This document shows, one piece after another, positions 44,551 to 53,529 of a stretch of DNA of 64,000 nt. The stretch covers positions 1,391,540 to 1,455,539 of the forward strand of contig CAUYUJ010015837.1 in NCBI GenBank assembly GCA_963575745.1, given 5' to 3'. How positions within the stretch are numbered: the stretch's first letter is position 1; each line of letters opens with the position of its first letter. This stretch comes from Prorocentrum cordatum (lineage: Eukaryota > Sar > Dinophyceae > Prorocentrales > Prorocentraceae). The notes under the pieces were generated by a model. That model was given only the letters and a program-made list of their open reading frames with translations, was not told the DNA's origin and did no database searches. Both the position numbers and the translations under genes were made by a program.

Positions 44551-44613
44551 AACTCTCTCTCTCTCTCTTTCTCTCGCTCTCCCTCTCTCTCTCTCTCTCT
44601 CCCTCTTGCCTCT
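44551..44613 (+). repeat. TC microsatellite
   Basis: (TC)n with single interruptions. Confidence 0.95.
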
Positions 44614-44723
44614 GACACGCAGTTTCACACTCCCGCTTCACATATTCCTGTGGCTGCTGTTGGGGCCATGGGTTCGCGCCAGAAGCTCAAAATCGGAACA
44701 GGGGTTGTCTGTGGCGCGCCGCA

Positions 44724-44850
44724 GGCGTCCACTCCGAGACGGGAGACCTGGCCGCCGTGAAGTTCGTGGCCAAGAAGAGCATGTGCGCTCGCCCCGGGGC
44801 GGCCGAGAGCACCGCGTCGTCAGCGGGGGTCGGCTGCGCGCAAGCGTGAC
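44724..44850 (+). pseudogene. Possible protein-kinase exon remnant
   Basis: After a possible acceptor (CGCGCCGCAG at about 44714-44723) one frame reads VHSETGDLAAVKFVAKKSM, then runs to a stop at about 44850. The piece resembles the ATP-anchoring region of Ser/Thr kinases ('..h..tg..yAvK.i.K..m'), with the invariant Lys in AVK. There is no glycine loop upstream in frame and no catalytic loop downstream, so this is at best an isolated exon or fragment. An introner-like hairpin starts 60-70 bp later (44914). Confidence 0.3.
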
Positions 44851-44913
44851 CCTTCGCTGGAGTGGCCGTGGGTGCGGTCCCACTGGGGTCCCCTGATCGC
44901 CAGGCGCGATGCA

Positions 44914-45162
44914 GTACCTCGAAGAAGGAAAAACGCTATAAACACAAACATAAGCTTGTGGCGCTCCGCGCGGATTTCTCAGATCCGCGCTGGGCTTCCC
45001 CGGCGGCGCCTCTGGCGCGGCTCCTGGCGCCGCCCCTGGCGCGCTCCGCGCGCCAGGGAGCGGGGTCCGGCGCAGATCGAAGAAACCCGCGCGGAGCGCC
45101 AAAAATTTGTGCCACGTGCGTTTTTGTCCGTTTCTAGTTTCCGTTTGCGTTTTTTCCGTTTT
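44914..45162. mobile_element. Introner-like hairpin element, copy 2 (host context unclear)
   Basis: It starts CTCGAAGAAGGAAAAACGCT and continues ATAAACACAAACATAAGC, matching the 5' end of copies 3 and 4. The arms GCGCTCCGCGCGGATTTCTC and the complement of GAAACCCGCGCGGAGCGCC pair, around a centre of CTGGCGCCGCCCCTGGCGCG. The 3' end is a pyrimidine-rich tract ending CCGTTTCTAG (about 45162), shaped like an intron 3' end. It lies downstream of a possible kinase exon remnant, but I cannot show flanking exons that join. Confidence 0.7.
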
Positions 45163-46065
45163 TTTCCGTTTCTAGTATCAGCAGCTTGCGCGTTTGGGCT
45201 CGGTTCTCCCCGACCCCCCCCCTGAAGCCGCGCACCACAGGCTACCCCTGCCTGGGGTCACTCTTGCGTGCAGCCGAGGGGGGTGGGCCCATCCTAATTA
45301 GTCCGGGCGTGCGCCCTTAACTGACGTCGGTACGTCGCCGTTCAGCCGGTTTTGGTGGCCCCAGCTGGGATACCAGGGATATCGGCTAGAGCTCGGCGAT
45401 GTGCTTGTGCTTTGTTATGATCTCAAGCTTGGAAGCCATAGCCAAGAATCAACATGGCGAGTTCATATCTTCTTTTGTTAACGGCTGACGGCCCGCAGAG
45501 AAGCACGGGCGGGACGCGAGCGCGCGAACGTGACCAACGCGAGAGGGGAGGAAGAGGTATCGGCGTCCCCGCGTCGCCCCCCCAGGGGCGACGCGCCCGC
45601 CGAGAAACCTTGTAGTATATGGTCGAGGGTTTGGGCCCCACCCCCCCCTCCAATGCTAATGCCATCGCCCCCCCCCCGCGGGATGGCCCCCGCCCCTCTG
45701 GGCGTGGGCGTGGCGTGGTGCCCCCCCCCCCCCCCTCTGTGGGAGTGGTGTGGGGTCCCCCCTGTGGGTTTGCGGTGGTTAGGGGTCCGCCTCAGCCAAG
45801 AGTTGGCGTCGGCGTCTTCGCTATCGTCGTCGCCCTCAGCCTTTGCTGACGGAGAGTGACGGCTACATGGGGAGAGGAAGCGGGAGGGGGCAGCAAGGTA
45901 GGGAAGAGAGGACCAAAAACGAGGAGGGAGAGAGGTGGATGGGGGGAGGAGGAGAAGGAACATCGTCATCGACGGTGTCTTCACCGTCGTCGCCTCATTC
46001 TGGGTGTGGCGTTGTGTTCAGGTGCTTCAAGGAGCCGGAGCGGACGGTGTCTTCGTCGCCGCCGT
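45163..46065. other. Intergenic stretch, no recognised gene
   Basis: A second CGTTTTTTCCGTTTTTTTCC tract follows the hairpin. 45640-45760 has C-runs and CCCCGCCCC phrases. No gene is seen. Confidence 0.4.
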
Positions 46066-46245
46066 CGTCGTCCTCCTCCTCCTCCGTCTTCTCCTCCTCC
46101 TCCTCCTTCCCCTTCCTCCTCCTTCTCCTCCTCCTCCTCCTTCTTCTCCTCCTCCTCTCCTCCTCCACCCCCCCATCCCATCTAGGGGTGGGGGGGGGCC
46201 CGAGGACCCTGGGACCCATCCCATCTTGGGGGGGGGGGGGGGGGC
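46066..46245 (+). repeat. CTC microsatellite followed by G-run
   Basis: CTCCTCCTC to about 46170, then two GGGTGGGGGG / TTGGGGGGGGGGGG stretches joined by GGGACCCATCCCATC. Confidence 0.9.
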
Positions 46246-47750
46246 CGTGGGCCCGGAGCCCGCGATCATATATGCTTCGTGGCGGGCTCGTTCTGGCCGT
46301 ACCCCTCGGAAAACGATACACTACAAGATGGTTACATTGGATGCTCGGGTCGGGCGCACACTTCTGACGAGGACTCGCAGTACTTGCGTGTCCTTGTGCG
46401 TCCCAGAAGAACCCAGACATCCGGCCGCTCCATTTTTTTCGACGCGTGCGCCCTGGACGTTTGGGCCACTTCCCGAAAGCAAGTTTTCATCCTCAACCGT
46501 TTTTTGGCGGCCCCAAAACCTGGCGAGAGCCCCCGGAGGCCGAACACAGCCAAACAGCCCGGTGTTCCAATTTGTTCGGACAGATTTTTGGGCACACACT
46601 AACCACGTGTATGTCCCTGCGCGTGCCAGAAGAAGGCAGCGGGGCAACCGCAGGGCTCACGAGAAGGTCTCCACGCGTGGGGCCGCATGTTGTAGGCGCG
46701 GTCCGCCTGTGCCTCCCGCCGCACCTGGGCGCGCCGCCTTCGAGAGTGGCTCGGAGGAGGCAGGTCTGCCCTTGACGGCCCTTTCCGCCGTGGCCAGGGC
46801 CCATCTGAAGCGCTGATCGTGGCCTACGGCACCGGCCCGAGCGAGGACTTGGCGCGCCGCGGCCACGCGCGAGATCTGCCCCTGACGGGCGCGAGGCCTG
46901 CGGGCCAAAGGAGCCTTTGTGTCTTGAGGGGCCCACTGGAGCAGTGGCGAGGCGTCACGGCCTGCCTCCGCTGGGCCACCGAAGGGTGTTCCGATAACTT
47001 GCTTGGTAAGTTGCACCATCTGTTCTTAGAGCATCACGGGCTGGGGCCGTCTTGCTGTCTGACGTCAACTCCCGTTCTGAAAGCAAGATGTTTGATGTTA
47101 GAACATGTTCGTTCTGAGGACATGTCGCGGCAGGCCTACAGGAATGCCGGAACGGTCGGCCCCCGCTCAGCCCACAGGTTCTCGGACGGAAGTGGCCCTT
47201 GCATTCTGCGGGCCCCAGCTGGCGCGGGCGAGAACACAACTTCCTGATGTTCCGCGGGCCAGAGGCTGGTCGGACGAATGGAGTCCGAGGCAGGGAATTC
47301 TTCGGAACCGCCTCCTGTGGGATCCATACCCGCCGCCTGCTGAGGCCAAAGATGATATATCCACACGCGGTTGCTACACATGAAGTGCCGCCCCACATGG
47401 ACCCCCTGTGCTTTTGCAGGGGCAGAGGTTCCGGGCTGTTTTGTGGGGCCTGGGGGCTCGCATTGCGCTGGGTTCGATACGGAGCTTGCGGGCGAAAGGA
47501 ACCCTGGTGCTCTGCGGGGCCCTAGGCGCATACGGACTGAAAGGGGGCCCTGCAACACGTGGGGCCCGAGGATTGCGGACGGGGAGAAAAAGTTTGTTCC
47601 CCACATCCTGAGTGGGGTTCTTGTTTTCCCAGAACACCCTCTCCTTCCCACCCACCTCCCGCTCCATCTTCCATACAGCACAATATTATTCCTACCACAC
47701 ACACCATACCATACCATAGTTCCTACCACACATACCATACCATACCATAC
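46246..47750. other. Gene-poor stretch ending in ACCATACC satellite-like phrases
   Basis: A plus frame at 46819-47247 (143 codons) has mixed composition but no recognised motif. 47690-47750 repeats CATACCATAC and CCTACCACACA next to the 77-bp array. Confidence 0.4.
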
Positions 47751-47913
47751 CAGGGAGGCCCCGCCTGAGCGAGGAGGGTATCCGCAAACCATACTATTTA
47801 CATGGTTTCGTGCCCCTCCCACCCCTCCAGGGAGGCCCCGCCTGAGCGAGGAGGGTATCTGCAAACCATACTATTTACATGGTTTCGTGCCCCTCCCACC
47901 TCTCCAGGGAGGC
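47751..47913 (+). repeat. 77-bp tandem array, left part (about 2.1 units)
   Basis: Units start CAGGGAGGCCCCGCCTGAGC at 47751, 47828 and 47905; the last is cut after GGGAGGC by the LINE insertion. Each unit contains GAGGAGGGTATC(C/T)GCAAACC and ATACTATTTACATGGTTTCG. The array resumes at 54922 on the other side of the LINE. Confidence 0.95.
47897..47913. repeat. Target-site duplication of the LINE (left)
   Basis: CACCTCTCCAGGGAGGC, identical to 54922-54938. Removing the LINE and one copy restores a normal 77-bp array unit. Confidence 0.93.
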
Positions 47914-47930
47914 AGGCAGCGATGAAAGAA

Positions 47931-47949
47931 GTGTCAGGGTCACTGACAC
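47931..47949 (-). other. 3'-terminal stem-loop of the LINE
   Basis: GTGTCAG-GGTCA-CTGACAC is a perfect 7-bp stem with a 5-nt loop, 17 bp from the 3' end of the element. There is no poly(A) or simple-repeat tail, so this may be the structure that the RT recognises, as in stringent LINEs. The function is inferred. Confidence 0.6.
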
Positions 47950-48080
47950 CCCCCAGCAGGAGCATGAGAAGCCAGGCAGGTGGGACATGGCCACCCGTGC
48001 CCAGCTCTTATGTGCCGAGGCTCGGTCACCAACTCAGCTGAAAAGAAGTGGGCTGAGAGTGGCGAGGCATAGCACACGCA

Positions 48081-51000
48081 TCAATCGAACGATAAGGGTT
48101 CGCCCGATCGGGGATGCAGGCCCCTGAGGACCCTAGAAATATTGCTCTCCTCGTTGGCCCGCGTTGAGGCCACGGGAGAATGGCCTCTACAGGCCTTCGC
48201 CGTGAGTTTCGGATTGCGACCACCGTTAATCGAAAAGGCCCCGCAAGCCAAACAAATAATGGCGGGGCCGAATCGTTCGGCGGGATGTCCGAGAGAAGTG
48301 CACACCTCCACCACCCCGTCAGCATCAGCAGCGGCAGGCAGCACACCCCCTTCCTCCTCATGAATCGGGCCTCCTGCGGCCTCGACCGCCACCTGCACCG
48401 ACGGTGTCGAGTCTGACACGTAGTGCTGGGGGGTCAACCTGAAGAAACGCTCAGCCGTGGCCCGCTGAAGGGCCGAGGGAGCGCAAGCCGAGTTACGCAA
48501 GAAACGATATGACAGGGTGGTGCGAGCGAAACGGTTGCACAACAAACACCTGTACTCAGAAATAGCTTTACTGAACATCATCGTGTGGGATGTGACAGCA
48601 AGCGAAAGAGCGGGGGGGGCCTTGCGGGGCGCTGGGGCGCCGGCAGCTGGCTGCAGCTGCTCCGCCTTCCGCGCGGCCGCCTGGACCATCCAGGCGAAGG
48701 CCTCACCGTCCTTACGAGCGACCTGCAATCTGGATTTGTGCACATCAACTAGGACCTGCGCCACAGCATGGGACTGCGAGCCCAACTTAGCAAAATAATC
48801 GGCCCATTCGTTTCCGACAAAGTCAAAAACTTCGGCCGCCCCTAGGGGCAGCACGTCGTCCAGGGAACGATGGGCGCTCGTCCAGCGAAAGAGGGGAGGC
48901 TCCGACTGTCCAATATCGTGCCTTATCTGCCTCCAGATAAACGCCTGACGAGAAGCACCAGATTCACACAAAGAAGAGAGCTGCTGGCCTGTCTTCACCA
49001 AACTGAGATGATCAGACACAATCTCAGCTGGGCGCGCTGCGATCTGGATGGCTCGCAGGGCGGCATAATGCTCCGCCCTAGGGACGGTCTGAAGCCTGCC
49101 AGGAAGCGGGCCGTAGATCGCTCTAACAACACAGCCTGACTCATCAAGTTGAACCACGGCCCAGCCGCAGCGCGTCAGGCCTTCCATCGAATTCGCCAGG
49201 CCTGACCCGTCCGTGTACACCCTCGGCCCCCAAGCTCCCCGCCAGTCACCCCACCCCATCGTCGGAAGCGAGTCGGCGACTGGCTCTGGAAAGGGCGGCA
49301 AGGGCGGCAGCCCATAATTTAAAAAGAAAGCCTCCTTGCCATTGTCTGTCTGGTAGCTCTTGACCAAGCTGGCACGGTGCTCCAAAACGTCGTCGGGCAC
49401 AGCTTCTTCAGGCCTACACTCAAGCATGCCATCGCAACCCCACCACTGGTGGGCCTCGGTGCCGACCTGCTCTTTACACGCAAAACACAACGGCGTCGGG
49501 CGCAAATTAATCGAATGGAGGCGCTCAGGAGTCCAGACCCCCGCAGCCCACAAGGACCGCAGCGCCCCACGACGGCCCCCATCACGGAGAGCAAGCACTG
49601 ATTTCCGAAGCGCACGACGCCAAACAGTGTGCCCCTGGTTGTCGGGGAAATGGGCCAGGACCCTCGCAACCTGCCATCTTCGAATTCCCTGCTCCAGAAA
49701 AATGCGCACGTCCTGAGGACATACACGGAGCAGGTCGATGGGCCAGCCCTCGTCGCTCACTAAGGTGGTGGGTCCTGACATTGACCAACCTATCCGAAGG
49801 AGCGTATACCAAACCGAAGAAATAGGACCCCTGGCAAACTTCCACGCTGGATTGTGCTGAATTCTGTCTTTGATCGCGAGCCAAGCTCGAGCAAGACGTG
49901 AAGGAACGACCCTGGCTTCCCAGACACAAGTAGCAAACCTCACAACAAGCGGAACCGAAGCATCGAACACAGGGTCGAACCTATCGTCCTTTTGCGTGCA
50001 TAGATAGGTAGTGAGGCAGGACTTGGGCTTAGCTCCTACCATCCCTCCCGCAAACGTACGCAGCTCGCGGAGAGAAACATCGGACACACCGCTAACGCCA
50101 CCTCCGTGGCTGGCTGCTGGGAGGAGCCCCGTTCGCCAAAGGGCCTTGACGGCCTCAGGTTGAGCCTGACGGAGCCCCCAGACTTTACGCCTCTTGGACT
50201 GCAAGACTCGAAGTCGGGCCTTCTCTTGGACCCGCAGAACCTTGACTCCGTGCATCTCGTGCCCTAGATTACGCATGCCGTGCTTGCTGCGAAAACCTAG
50301 CTGCGAAATGTGCCGTGCGAATGTGTCACGGGCGGCACAAGTGTTGGCCACAAACCCACTCTTATTCGCCTGCACACGCAATCCGAGGGGGGCAATGTCA
50401 TGGCAGAAAGACTGAACCGCCTGCGCAAGCACATGTGAGCTCTCTCCTGGATCTTTGCCTTGGCGGCGTTTGCCCACCCAGTTAAAACTCACGTCATCCA
50501 TCAGGTCCCTGGGTTCCACAGATGGGAATCGCTCCACCGACAGGTTCAAACTTCTATACAGAAGCACCGTGAGCAGAGTGGTGGCTAGAGAACACCCAGC
50601 TAAGATCCCTTGGGCCGTGGAAACCGAGTACGACAAACTACCGAAGGCTCTAAGGGCTCTAGGCTGGGTGTAGTTCTGGATGGCCATCCAGGCCAGACGG
50701 AGCGGGAACCCTGTGGCCTTGGCCTCCCTCAAGAGGGCCTGGAGGTCTACACATTCATAACATTTCACCATGTCTATGAAAACAGTAACACAATCCTCTC
50801 GCAATTCGTGCGCAATCTCCGAAGCTAAATTTAAAGAGAAGGCGCTGTCACTGGACGATCGCCCTGGACCTGTCCCCCACACCGTGGGATGCGCGTGGTC
50901 ACGCTCCCAGGCGACCGCTGTTGGACGGCGAACACGTCCCCAAATCCGAGTGAGGGTGTGCATTAGGGCGATCAGCCTGCAGCCGCCTGTGGACTTCGGA

Positions 51001-53357
51001 ATACGCACAAGCTGAGTAAGTATGCGAGACGACGGCCAAATCAGAAGCTTTTCACATCGCATGAACAAGCGCGCCAGCGACTCCAGGCCGGCGTCCGAAA
51101 CGAACCAGAACGCGCGGGGCGCGAACTCGAAGTGCCCGATGCCCGTGGTCCAGGGGAACTGCAGGATCGCACGCTTGATATCGTCCAGGGATATATGTGG
51201 TAGGTCGTCCCACTGATCAGATGCGTGAGGTACTGGCTCAGGAAGATCATGCATGTGCCATATGGCGTCCCACTCTCGCATAGCTCTGTCCGCCATCTTG
51301 AATGGCTGCGCCTCCGAACCAGGGAGCAGGCAGGCAGCGCAAACTTCCTGAAGAGCACGGCCTCGAGTGTGACGGTGTGCGAAACGACCTCCACCTTTGA
51401 ACGACGAAGCCGCCCACTCTCGCCAACACGCCAAGGCTGTGTCATTCTGGCGCTTCTGGCACTCGTCCGCTCGACCGATGATGCTCTCAATCATGTCATT
51501 CGCACGACCACTGGTGACGAAACCGATGTCCATGTCGAAGAAGTTCCGAGCGTCATCATCCAAGGCGTCGCGTAAAGGATCGTTGCGAATCCTTGTCATG
51601 AACTTGGCGATGTCCACTAGCATACGAGCAAACTTGTCGAAAGCCTTGCTGGACATCGTACCCGCCCGCTCCTGATGGCATAGCAGCACAGCCTGATTGA
51701 CAAGGCTCTCTTTGTAGCGGCGTAAATGGCGGGCCCATCGGCCTGCTGCTCTCCAAGCTCTGTCTCGTGTTGTCTGCTCACCTCTGCGCCTAGGCGGCTC
51801 CCACCGCAACTTAGCGTACTGCATTTGGGTGTCTCCGCCTCTGCCTCGGTAAGCCTCAGTGTGAGATCCGACAATATCATATCTGGCAAGCAACTCAATC
51901 TCCAACTGTGCCAAGACTGCGTCCCATGCTGCACTCAATGTGGGATTATCAATCGCTTGATCAATAATACGATTGACCTGGCACCAGTTCAAAGGGTATC
52001 TAGAGCACCCAGGCTTCGGCTGTCTCGAAGGGCGCTTCGGGCTGACCAACGTGCGAGTCTTCAAAACAACATCCTTCCCCATGATAGGTAATACCACTGG
52101 CAGGTGTGGGAATGTGTCTCCATTTTCCTGCACATACGGGCGGCACGTTCTGGGGAGCAGATTGGTGGTCATCAGGAAATAGTCTATCGTCCTGCCTGGC
52201 AACGACTGCCTGCACGTCGAAACTGATGGGCGCGTCAACACACCTCCCAGTCCATACAACCATTCCATGTCTCCGAACTCGGCCTGCTCCAGGTTGAAGT
52301 CTCCCGCGACGATCCAATCAAGACCCATCGCGTTGACAACTTCAATGTATTCACAGATCTCTGCCAAGATGCGAACGTTATTATCAGAGAGGCCTTCATT
52401 CACATAAAGATATGTTGAAATCACAATGAATCCTCCAGGCACCCCCCAATGGACGTGGGCTGCCAGCGCTCTCCCATTCGCCATGTGGGGCGTCGAGCGC
52501 CCTGGGGGGGCCGTGACCAGCACGTCTCCCTTCGCCAGGATGGCCAGGCCCGCCTGAGTGCCCTCCTGGTTGCCCGTCTTGGTGGCCGAGCTCCAGACTC
52601 CATGCCAGCCAGGGTCCAGAGCTCGATGCTGCAGATCTGGAAGACGATCCTCTGCGACGTGGTGCTCTTGTATAGCCACCACAGTGTGCTCGCAGGAGTC
52701 AAGGAAGCGCAATAGCTGGCCCTCCTCAGAGCAATTGAAAGTCACAATAGAACCCTTGCGGTCAGGAACATGATTACCATCTTCATCTGCACCTGTGTGA
52801 GAAAAGGGGAATGGGCGGCCCCAAGCGTCATCCTTGCCATCACCTCCGCCAGTCGTCCCAGCTGGAAGCCCAGCAGATCCGATGCCTGAGCAAACCTCCC
52901 CGTAGTCGTTGCCGCCCAGACGGCCTCCGCGGTCTTCCTCGTCATCACCTCGGCCAGTATTCCCAAACGGTGGCTCGCTGCGGTCTCCCGCTGCTATGCT
53001 GCGGTCTCCCGCTGCACTGCCGAGAGCCTCGGTGCGAAGCCAGTGCCCAGCAGATCCGATGCCTGAGCAAACCTCCCCGTAGTCGTTGCCGCCCAGACGG
53101 CCTCCGCGGTCTTCCTCGTCATCACCTCGGCCAGTATTCCCAACCTGAAGCCCGACAGATCCGACCGCAGAGCAAGCCGCCTGGGAGCCAGAGGCAGCAG
53201 CAGGCCCCTGCCCTGCTCGTCGAGGAAGCAGTACGTCTCGATCGGCCGCAGACAGGCCGACCTTGCTGGAGGCCTTGCCTCGGCGCTGGCGCGCTCTCGC
53301 CTTAGTCAAGGCCTGCTCGCGCGCTCCAACGCGCTCCAGCAGCTGGGCCCTCCGCAT
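48081..53357 (-). CDS. LINE ORF2: endonuclease-reverse transcriptase-RNase H polyprotein
   Basis: About 1758 aa from the first in-frame ATG (53357). The open frame extends upstream without stop to 54869, but that part is the shadow of ORF1. Domains in order: a Gly/Asp-rich linker with a 59-codon duplication; an exonuclease-endonuclease-phosphatase domain (about 52750-52070; FNCSEEG, VAIQEHH, WIVAGDFN, TIDYFLMT, FPHLPV); reverse transcriptase (about 51050-50300; RIPKSTGGCRLIAL, motif A FIDMVKCYECVD, motif B GILAGCSLATTLL, motif C LMDDVS at 50489-50506); RNase H (about 49220-48780; YTDGSG, RAEHYAAL, IVSDHLSL, GNEWADYFAK, all four acidic residues present); and C-terminal zinc-finger-like motifs CLLC (about 48540) and CLACGAF...KLTAKACRGH (about 48250-48190). 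The protein nicks target DNA and copies its own RNA. ORF2 is in the +1 frame relative to ORF1, so expression by frameshift or restart is possible. The true N-terminus is uncertain. Confidence 0.9.
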   Translation of the reverse strand: MRRAQLLERVGAREQALTKARARQRRGKASSKVGLSAADRDVLLPRRAGQGPAAASGSQAACSAVGSVGLQVGNTGRGDDEEDRGGRLGGNDYGEVCSGIGSAGHWLRTEALGSAAGDRSIAAGDRSEPPFGNTGRGDDEEDRGGRLGGNDYGEVCSGIGSAGLPAGTTGGGDGKDDAWGRPFPFSHTGADEDGNHVPDRKGSIVTFNCSEEGQLLRFLDSCEHTVVAIQEHHVAEDRLPDLQHRALDPGWHGVWSSATKTGNQEGTQAGLAILAKGDVLVTAPPGRSTPHMANGRALAAHVHWGVPGGFIVISTYLYVNEGLSDNNVRILAEICEYIEVVNAMGLDWIVAGDFNLEQAEFGDMEWLYGLGGVLTRPSVSTCRQSLPGRTIDYFLMTTNLLPRTCRPYVQENGDTFPHLPVVLPIMGKDVVLKTRTLVSPKRPSRQPKPGCSRYPLNWCQVNRIIDQAIDNPTLSAAWDAVLAQLEIELLARYDIVGSHTEAYRGRGGDTQMQYAKLRWEPPRRRGEQTTRDRAWRAAGRWARHLRRYKESLVNQAVLLCHQERAGTMSSKAFDKFARMLVDIAKFMTRIRNDPLRDALDDDARNFFDMDIGFVTSGRANDMIESIIGRADECQKRQNDTALACWREWAASSFKGGGRFAHRHTRGRALQEVCAACLLPGSEAQPFKMADRAMREWDAIWHMHDLPEPVPHASDQWDDLPHISLDDIKRAILQFPWTTGIGHFEFAPRAFWFVSDAGLESLARLFMRCEKLLIWPSSRILTQLVRIPKSTGGCRLIALMHTLTRIWGRVRRPTAVAWERDHAHPTVWGTGPGRSSSDSAFSLNLASEIAHELREDCVTVFIDMVKCYECVDLQALLREAKATGFPLRLAWMAIQNYTQPRALRAFGSLSYSVSTAQGILAGCSLATTLLTVLLYRSLNLSVERFPSVEPRDLMDDVSFNWVGKRRQGKDPGESSHVLAQAVQSFCHDIAPLGLRVQANKSGFVANTCAARDTFARHISQLGFRSKHGMRNLGHEMHGVKVLRVQEKARLRVLQSKRRKVWGLRQAQPEAVKALWRTGLLPAASHGGGVSGVSDVSLRELRTFAGGMVGAKPKSCLTTYLCTQKDDRFDPVFDASVPLVVRFATCVWEARVVPSRLARAWLAIKDRIQHNPAWKFARGPISSVWYTLLRIGWSMSGPTTLVSDEGWPIDLLRVCPQDVRIFLEQGIRRWQVARVLAHFPDNQGHTVWRRALRKSVLALRDGGRRGALRSLWAAGVWTPERLHSINLRPTPLCFACKEQVGTEAHQWWGCDGMLECRPEEAVPDDVLEHRASLVKSYQTDNGKEAFFLNYGLPPLPPFPEPVADSLPTMGWGDWRGAWGPRVYTDGSGLANSMEGLTRCGWAVVQLDESGCVVRAIYGPLPGRLQTVPRAEHYAALRAIQIAARPAEIVSDHLSLVKTGQQLSSLCESGASRQAFIWRQIRHDIGQSEPPLFRWTSAHRSLDDVLPLGAAEVFDFVGNEWADYFAKLGSQSHAVAQVLVDVHKSRLQVARKDGEAFAWMVQAAARKAEQLQPAAGAPAPRKAPPALSLAVTSHTMMFSKAISEYRCLLCNRFARTTLSYRFLRNSACAPSALQRATAERFFRLTPQHYVSDSTPSVQVAVEAAGGPIHEEEGGVLPAAADADGVVEVCTSLGHPAERFGPAIICLACGAFSINGGRNPKLTAKACRGHSPVASTRANEESNISRVLRGLHPRSGEPLSFD
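52868..53143 (-). repeat. In-frame duplication inside LINE ORF2
   Basis: A 99-bp segment at 52868-52966 is repeated essentially unchanged at 53045-53143, 177 bp (59 codons) apart. It encodes NTGRGDDEEDRGGRLGGNDY twice in the linker ahead of the endonuclease domain. A third, diverged version (TTGGGDGKDDAWGRP) follows. Confidence 0.92.
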
Positions 53358-53529
53358 GCTGCGGGCAGCGCTGGCCTCGGCCAGGGCCGCGGGAGAGCGG
53401 CTGGAGCCTGCCGCCGCCGACGCTTGCCCGAACAGCGGATTGGCATCCAGCCCTCCAGCAACCGTGCCGATGGTGCCAGATGCCCTTGCCAGCGGCAGGA
53501 GCGCCAGGAGCAGCAGCGCGCGCAGCAGG

